DNA of 13,185 nt from Stephanodiscus triporus (Eukaryota; Bacillariophyta; Thalassiosirophyceae; Thalassiosirales; Thalassiosiraceae): positions 1-13,185 of the forward strand of contig JALLAZ010000634.1 of NCBI GenBank assembly GCA_036939755.1, read 5' to 3'. Numbering within the stretch: position 1 is the first letter of the stretch; every line of letters begins with the position of its first letter. The position numbers and the translations under genes are program-made. Below, piece by piece: positions 7,495-13,185 of this stretch. Below the pieces are notes generated by a model that saw only the letters and a list, made by a program, of their open reading frames with translations, was not told the DNA's origin and ran no database searches.

Positions 7495-9982
7495 TCATTT
7501 GTCCTCTCCCAGAATTCGCAGAATATGGTATCGGATGCGTTCTTTTGTGTAGAAAATTTTCCAGCACGGAATACAAAGATTGACGTCGCACACCAGTCCG
7601 TGCACCAGCGTTTTTGGTATTCTTCTTCCTCCCTGTCTCATCTGTAGAAGGATTGAACTCCTTGTCTGCCCATCTGTGCAGTTGGCAAACATTAGCACCT
7701 CGTTTTCCTCGTGGAACCACCGGCATGTGGTTCACACTCGTGTCAAGACACACCTTCATCCGACCCCATGTTGGAGAGAGAGCCTTACTATCTATCTTCA
7801 GAGCTCTCTTCTTGGAGGCAGAGGAGGTAGACTCATTGGAGTTTCAGGAGGAGACTTCCTCCTTGGCCAATCTTCATCTGGGTCCAAGTGCACAAATCAA
7901 ATTGCCTTGTTCCAGTCATGATGCTACCACTGAACCGGAACTCCCTTCAGCTCACAGTACCGCTTGTACAACACATATGAATTCACCATCCATACCTCAT
8001 ATCCCCACAGGAACAATGCCCACCAACACTTGTTGTTACGTTAAAAACCGCATGAATTGGTAGACGAGCCGAAGTTGGTCAGTGATATCATTGTCGTTCA
8101 TCTTATAGTTGTATTCGTCACTGAGATTTCAGCAAAGGAAGGAGAAGTCGACGTTCTTCTTCAGGGTGGAACTCCAAACTTTCTTTGTCACTGGAAACAA
8201 GTGGATGTTCTCGCATCTGGACAAGATCATGTAAAAAGGCTTCTGGTCATAGCACGATGCCACAACCAAGTCCGAAGACTGGCTCTTGCCCTTGAGGTCA
8301 GCTGCCTTCACGGTACCCCTCGCTGCTTTGGCTGCCTTCCCCATCTTCTCTTCCTGAATCACGCAAGGTGGGCAGCCCCGTCCGCTCATCCTCAACACTC
8401 CATGAACCTTTGCTTTCTGATCAAAAGCATGTGCAGCAAGGGCAAGTTTCACGGAATGGAATAAATTTTCTATCTTTCATCCATGACCAGACTGACACAA
8501 ATTTCCGAACATGTGCAATAGGTGTACCCATCATCAGTGATGCAGTCCCCCTGAATGCCATCACCCAATCTCTTGAACTTCCCACAATGAGTCTTTTACT
8601 CTGACTTCCCCTGCATCTTAGTCGTCTGCTTGTCCATCAAAAAGTCCTCTCCCAACAACCACGCCTCCTTCCAGATGTGCCTCAACCACCAGAAGAACTC
8701 ATCGATCTTGAAGTTTGGGCATTGCTCTTTTGGCGGAAGAGTCATCAAAGGATCCTGGTATGCAAAGAATTGCCGGAATGAATGGTGCTTCTGCTGGTAG
8801 CCCGTCCCATTGGCTAACATGACTTTGTCGTTGCCATGTGTTGAATGCTTTGACAGCGGCTGCATCTTCTGGGTAAGCTGCGGACTTGGTGCAAGCCCGT
8901 CAATGATGTAGATGCCAAGCATCGCAACAATGTCCCTGTTTGTGAAGGGCACATGCTTGCCAGCAAAGATGTGCCCTTCTTCTCCCGCATTCAGTTGGAC
9001 ACGGCGAACTTGGTCCTCTTGTCTCCATTCACATTGGCAATGACCGGATCCTCCAAGTTTGCATCCAGAGTGAGAGGCATATATGCAGTGAACCAATCCA
9101 TAGGATGGCTCTTTTTGTTGAGGACGTATCACCAAAGGAAGGTGGTACTCAGCCCACCGAGCACTCTTGGTCCGATGGGTATTGTCGGACAACATTGCTG
9201 AGTTGGGCAGTGCTTCCTCTTCCACTGTGTCTTCTTTTGGTTCACCGCCCTGCCGCTGGGCCAAAAATACAACATCTTCTCAGTGGTCCCTGTAAACTTC
9301 ACTCAAACAAAGGTTTCCTGAAAGCCATACTTGGGATTGATTGTGGTGTCTCTCTCAGGTGGGGACCGATGAGTCGAATCCTTGTTCTCCGGCTCGGAGA
9401 CCAGATGCTCATTGCGCGTCAGGAGCTCCCACCTTGCTGTCACGTCCAAACCATTTATACTCTTGTGATGAGGGGCCTCTCTGCCCAATGCAATTGGAAC
9501 ATTATTCTCGATTGCTTCCGTAAGACGCGCCTGCAAGTCTGCTGTTTTTCATCAATCGTCCCCTCAGTTGAAGCTCTGCCTTCAACTCCTTCGGGCCAAG
9601 ACGCATCATCGTTTCGACAGTGAGTGCGACTGGAGCTGGGGGGGGGGGGCAGTGCTGATGCCACTGCATCACCCCCAATTGGCAACTCCTCGTACCCCTC
9701 AATATCATCATGCTGATCATCTGCAAAGTATGTGAGGTTTCCCTCAGAGTCATGGCCATCTTGGTTTGCGAAGAAATCTTTTAGAGTAGGAATTTTGCTT
9801 GGAAAATACCCATAAATAGTGCTGGAAGTGGCACCATCATCCTTTTCCTCCCCAGCAAGTTGCACCACGCGCGGAACAAAAGGGTACACCAAAAAAGGCC
9901 AAGAGGACCGATGTAGGAATTCTTCAACATAACTATTTTGATAAGTTAGATACTTGGTGCGAAAAAGAGGGGACATTTTCAT
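7495..9982 (-). pseudogene. degenerate piggyBac-like transposase (DDE_Tnp_1_7 type) with SAP-like N-terminal motif
   Basis: Minus-strand remnant readable only by changing frames. N-terminal part: ATG at 9982 and a run to about 9640. SAP-like motif at about 9612-9500 (LGPKELKAELQLRG, then LQARLTEAIENN after a frameshift). Core: FTNRDIVAMLGIYIIDGLAPSP and LMDKQTTKMQG, where the first catalytic Asp codon is 8632-8634. Second Asp block: GDCITDDGYTY at about 8550-8520. Third block: MNDNDITDQLRLV at about 8080-8065. The WWALFLWGYEVWMVNSY helix lies at about 8020-7970. C-terminal Cys/His-rich domain: ANVCQLHRWAD at about 7690, then CDVNLCIPCW at about 7590-7565. Lesions include a TAA after GKSE (8596-8598), stops near 8480, 8146, 7932 and 7911, and frameshifts near 9640, 9520, 9100, 8990, 8460, 8035 and 7600. 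A complete element of this kind would cut and paste at TTAA targets; this copy is dead. No terminal repeats were found. Confidence 0.85.
9638..9649 (+). repeat. poly-G tract of 12 at a frameshift in the transposase relic
   Basis: Twelve consecutive G on the plus strand, poly-C on the coding strand, encoding a proline run. The N-terminal frame and the frame carrying the SAP-like motif meet here, so one indel in this homopolymer explains that break. It may be a real mutation or a sequencing or assembly error. Confidence 0.75.
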
Positions 9983-10082
9983 TGCTTGTGCTGCGTGTTC
10001 TACGGTATCTCTGCATATTTACTCATCTTATTTCACTTGAAATACGATGCTTTTATCGCCTGCACATTCACCAATGAAAGGC
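9983..10082. other. spacer between divergent transposon ORF relics
   Basis: Short AT-rich spacer between the putative start of the minus-strand piggyBac-like relic and the plus-strand relic beyond it. If both belonged to one element, this would be its internal bidirectional promoter. No specific motif is visible. Confidence 0.3.
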
Positions 10083-10680
10083 CTCATGTGCATGACCAAG
10101 CAACCATTTGGCTATGTCATCGTGGCTGGAGCTACTGGTGCTGCATTGGCAAGGACAACGACAGTGAATCGTCACAAGCAGGCCTGCATTGTGGCTTTGT
10201 TGGCCACTGTTGTGCCTGCCGCTGACGTGGTGGATGCATCTGCCATCGCAGAGGAGGCACCAGCCATCACAGAGGAACAGCCTGCCACTCCTGTTGACTA
10301 TGCTCGTGCCACCGCTGTTGCCCGTGTCATCAACAAGATGGTCAATATTGTTGGTACCTCCGCCAAAGACATAGACTGGAGGTGGAGTTGCAGCCGCCAC
10401 ACATGCTGCAGCAATCGAATTGAGAAGGGCAGTGTGGTTTGTTTCGTTAAGGAGTGGATGGCGTGAAGGGACCAGGGGACGGTCAATGATGTGCTTGCCA
10501 TCTACGCCATCTCAGGCAACAGGATGACAACATACAAGATTGGTTTTTTGCCATTTCATTTGGCCATTTGCCCCCTGCTGCATAGGATGGGGTTTACGCC
10601 CGGTTGATGAGCATTTACAGCAACCGCAGCACCAACATCACTAAGTGCCAGAAATTCTGGCACAACTAGGGGTGCTGCGT
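10083..10680 (+). pseudogene. plus-strand coding relic of unknown family, possible second ORF of the piggyBac-like element
   Basis: Not assigned to a named family. From about 10083 to 10464 one frame is open and protein-like (MTKQPFGYVIVAGATGAAL, an Ala-rich stretch, then ARVINKMVN and KGSVVCFVKEWM), ending in TGA at 10464-10466. The same frame resumes with VNDVLAIYAISGNRMTTYKI, followed by GFLPFHLA and stops near 10605. Then the next frame reads SIYSNRSTNITKCQKFW up to TAG near 10670. Residue choice (Trp, Arg and Tyr clusters, little repetition) is more protein-like than chance. It is head-to-head with the transposase relic, which suggests an accessory ORF or an adjacent element. I infer a transposon-borne protein, perhaps DNA-binding, on location alone. 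Confidence 0.45.
10645..10663. repeat. perfect inverted repeat, 9-bp arms with 1-base centre
   Basis: The sequence gtgccagaa, a, ttctggcac is a perfect 19-base near-palindrome. It lies inside the last readable segment of the plus-strand relic, so it may be a by-product of coding sequence and not an element end. Confidence 0.5.
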
Positions 10681-10853
10681 CACTGAATCTTGAGTGGCAC
10701 GATCACAAATGGGGAGGGGGGAATTAATTTTAATTTGTTTTCATCATCTCGCATCTACCATTATCTACCATTATTGTAGTGAACATTAAATTAAAGTGCC
10801 AGTTATATCAAGATGAAGTTATATATCTTAAACTATAGATATGTAAAAAAATA
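10681..10853. other. AT-rich spacer between transposon relics
   Basis: No coding is seen. A 10-bp unit, atctaccatt, is repeated in tandem twice at 10753-10772, and several TTAA-type words occur near 10725 and 10788. This is where the right end of the piggyBac-like element and the 3' end of the pogo-like relic meet. I could not identify terminal inverted repeats or a target-site duplication. Confidence 0.4.
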
Positions 10854-12060
10854 TTAGACAATCAGCATCATGGGATAATAATAATGCCCCGTCTTCAGCC
10901 CATCATCTCTGCACTCACATTCTTCTGGGTGCAGATAATCCTGGTGGCGAGTAGTCCTGGGGATGGGGAGGTCGGGATCCTGTCCCAACGTCCACGTGGT
11001 GTATTCATCATGAATCTTGGCCTTGAAGGACTTATTGTAGCCAACAACATTGACGGGCCGAACGTGGCCTGTGCAGCTGATGGCGATGAATTCGACTTGC
11101 ACGCTGATCATAGCTTGGATGGCATTGATGACCAACGCCATCATGTGGACCTTAAAAACAATCCCTGGTGGTGCCTTGGTGGCCTATGGGGCAAGAACAA
11201 TCTCAACCCAATCGAGCATCACCTTCTTGGTCAACCACGCCTTCTTGTTGATGCGGTGTTTGTGTTAACTTGGTCTCCAGCTGGGAGAGTCTGTTTGCCA
11301 TACTAAGAACTGTCGAGTCATGTGGCTTGTGCCCCCCCCGCCTAGACTCTTGCCTACTAGAAATTAATGCTATCTAAAGAGCACACCCATGAACTCCGTC
11401 AATTAGCAAACCCTTTCCTCTCCTGCACTCAGCGGGTCCGGCCGTTGGGTCGAGTGATCACATTATGACACTGTGATTGTATTTACCAACTTGGACCAAG
11501 CAATCCTCCTCCCTTAAGCATCAGCAGTGACGGACGTGACCAAATGGCCACCACTCACATCAAACCCAGTTGCATCAATTGCATCCAAGCACATCGGTTG
11601 CTCCCACCACCACTGATGTGGCATCAACCCACTCCACTGTTTGCCGCCAATGCAACCTGTAAAGATCGGTCTCATTGCCACGTACGTTGCAATCATCTGA
11701 CGGCAAACCTGGATGTATTGGACAAGTCTGCACATGCCGCATTCCTCCAGGAATAGACCCAAATTCCTGTCAGGGAGGGTCTCAATTGCCTTCTTTGCAG
11801 TCCTCCTCTTCGGCTTACCTACAAAACACATGCGACTATCAAATGTTCAAATGATCATTTGAAACATTTTGATACAAACATTGACTTACCCTTGAAAATG
11901 ATCATCAATGGGAGCTGATGCCTGGACATCATGTGCCTCGATGGTAACGATAATGTGCTTCGAGTCACCAACCGACGTGCACATGTTTGATTGTGTGCTT
12001 TCCTATGGTGTCAATCATCCCCTTCTGTGACATGGTGTGCCACATAGGGATATTTAGGTT
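10854..12060 (-). pseudogene. degenerate pogo/jerky-type (DDE_1) transposase with a recognisable intron
   Basis: Minus-strand remnant. Upstream piece, about 12060-11890: HIIVTIEAHDV in one frame and HQLPLMIIFKG in another. Then comes a 71-nt GT-AG intron, 11889-11819, with a strong GTAAGT donor. Splicing restores FKG-KPKRRTAKKAIETLPD in the piece 11818-11514, which ends in TAA. After a gap, 11260-10854 reads KKAWLTKKVMLDWVEIVLAP, a TAG, then APPGIV, HMMALVINAIQAM, a VEFIAISCTGHVRP segment and VNVVGYNKSFKAKI. In DDE_1 transposases these correspond to the IIFKGK strand, the W...W helix, the LD-x-H block and the QPvDv...pfK block. The middle Asp block is deleted, and the last Asp reads Asn in PVNVV, so the enzyme is dead. 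The segment 11260-11514 shows no homology and may be an insertion or a second intron. Confidence 0.7.
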
Positions 12061-12566
12061 GATATAGTTCTGAGCTAGAGATTGTAGAGGTATTTCTCTT
12101 GAGGTTGCGGGAAAGCTGCCAATTCAAAAAAGGGGGTGAATTGTTTGGTCAGATTTTGGTTGAGATTTTTTACACATGTGCAGGAGTAATTTTTTTGACG
12201 ACCAACTTCTTGAACCAACAACAGTGTAAATTTAAAACTATGGTAGTGGCCATGACATACAATATGTGAATTAGTGTTAATAGAGTAAAAAAGTAGATCC
12301 TACAACAGTAAATTGTCACATTTGGTTTCATTTGCTATTTACATACTGCTATTTCTGTCTTTTCAAATTTGGCCCCATGTTAAAGAGATACCCCAAATAT
12401 CCTCTTTCACCACCACACAATTCCTAAAAATTGTGTACATCCTTCTATTATTCCTCCATCAAACGCTCTGCCAAAAGGGGTGTTCCCATCAAGAACTATA
12501 TCCCCCACATTCTTGTTTGTTTGCAGATTATCCAAACCGTGAGACACTGTATCCCAATGAGCTTCA
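12061..12566. other. AT-rich region without a supported gene
   Basis: Mostly AT-rich sequence with poly-T runs. A plus-strand frame at 12313-12582 is hydrophobic because of T-richness and looks spurious. On the minus strand a frame from about 12580 to 12400 is free of stops for about 60 codons but has no ATG and matches nothing I know. The minus-strand stretch next to 12060 may be the eroded N-terminal half, including the DNA-binding part, of the pogo-like relic. Confidence 0.4.
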
Positions 12567-13185
12567 AATAGGGGATTCATAAGTTCCTCAAGTGCAAGTC
12601 GCTACATTGTGCCTTTAATTTTGTTTGCCAGGAGTATGTTCGACAAGTCTATTTGGATCAGTGGATAATAAAAATGTTGAACAGCAACCCAGGATCTAGC
12701 TTCTTCCAAATTATAACCCCAAGCGACATAGCTTATTTCATCATGCTCCTGATGAATGGTCAAGAGATGTGGGATCAAGAGATCAGTGTTGCTTTAAACC
12801 AAGACATTAGAGTTAGAGGTGATAAGCAAAGAAGAAGGTGTATCCACAGTTCACAAGTGGCACGGACAAGAAGCCTTTGTTTGGTGTGAGTCTATTGAAT
12901 AAGGCAGGATTGGACTACTATTACACCGGAGAGGAGAACTGGAAGGTTGTCTACAATTCGAAAGGAAATTTTCTTGAAGATGTGCAATGAGTGGGAATGG
13001 TGGGAACCAACGGACAAGAGGGATGAGAAATGGCAAGCAGGCACTCAAGACATGGTGGAAGAAGGAGGGTGTGGTGCCCAAATTGAATGATGATGAGAAG
13101 GATGATGAAGAGACATGGTATGACAAGGGTGGATACACTGCAAATTTGGGTGTGAGGGGTGAGTGGGACTATGATGGGGACGTTG
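12567..13185 (+). pseudogene. frameshifted coding relic of unknown family, running off the window
   Basis: No named family. Three plus-strand frames in turn give one continuous-looking protein. Frame one (about 12567-12825) includes QEYVRQVYLDQWIIKML and FFQIITPSDIAYFIMLLMNG. Frame two (12826-12987) has KKKVYPQFTSG, PLFGVSLLNKAGLDYYYTGE and ENWKVVYNSKGNFLEDV, ending in TGA at 12988-12990. A third frame gives MCNEWEWWEPTDK from 12980. Frame two's companion then resumes near 13029 with KQALKTWWKKEG, an Asp/Glu-rich stretch and GEWDYDGD, open to the window end. Trp/Tyr-rich protein text broken by at least two small indels indicates a decayed gene, most likely transposon-borne given its surroundings. 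It could instead be a spliced gene, but no good GT-AG pairs explain the frame changes. The 3' end is outside the window. Confidence 0.45.

Noticed and set aside
7580..8063. Two overlapping plus-strand ORFs of 113 and 149 codons
   Set aside because: They are antisense shadows of the piggyBac-like pseudogene, whose minus-strand text has recognisable conserved blocks.
10884..11306. Plus-strand ORF of 140 codons with an ATG
   Set aside because: It is antisense to the DDE_1 transposase relic, which has clear motif matches on the minus strand.
12313..12582. Hydrophobic plus-strand ORF resembling a membrane protein
   Set aside because: The hydrophobicity comes from T-rich sequence, and nothing in it looks conserved.
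1..13185. CRISPR arrays, tRNA or rRNA genes and bacterial-style operons
   Set aside because: No regularly spaced repeats, cloverleaf or rRNA signatures were seen, and spliced genes make this a eukaryotic nuclear sequence.

Overview
The window looks like nuclear DNA of a unicellular stramenopile, most likely a diatom. The evidence is short GT-AG introns (about 70-150 nt), compact genes with mixed orientation, long Ser-rich stretches, and piggyBac- and pogo-like transposase remnants whose motifs resemble those I know from diatom genomes. The organism call is an inference and was not checked by any search.

The left half (about 1-6150) is ordinary gene space with four intact-looking protein genes. 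(1) A single-exon histidine phosphatase (321-1076, +). (2) A five-exon minus-strand gene (1370-2415) that I assembled from splice sites. It encodes a 209-residue U1 snRNP C-like protein with a WW domain and a proline-rich tail, and all four zinc-ligand positions of the U1-C finger are substituted. (3) A single-exon 633-residue protein (2861-4762, +) with a signal peptide, a dysferlin/peroxin-type (DysF) domain and membrane segments. (4) A three-exon minus-strand dTMP kinase (4966-6149). Genes 1 and 2 converge, genes 2 and 3 share a divergent promoter region of about 445 bp, and genes 3 and 4 converge. No shared pathway is evident: nucleotide supply, splicing, membrane biology and a phosphatase are simply neighbours.

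The right half (about 6280-13185) holds no intact gene that I can support. It is a graveyard of DNA transposons. A piggyBac-like transposase pseudogene (7495-9982, -) has an N-terminal SAP-like motif, three decayed catalytic blocks and a C-terminal Cys-rich domain. Beyond its 5' end lies a plus-strand coding relic of unknown family (about 10083-10680) that may be a second ORF of the same element. Next is a pogo/DDE_1-type transposase pseudogene (about 10854-12060, -) that still shows a spliceable intron. A third coding relic (about 12567 to the window end, +) is readable only by switching frames. The stretches between are AT-rich and apparently non-coding.

The most noteworthy observation is the U1-C-like splicing protein: the fold signature is kept but every zinc ligand is lost, and a WW domain has been gained. 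The transposon relics come second, because they suggest a two-gene SAP-piggyBac element and two coding families I could not name.
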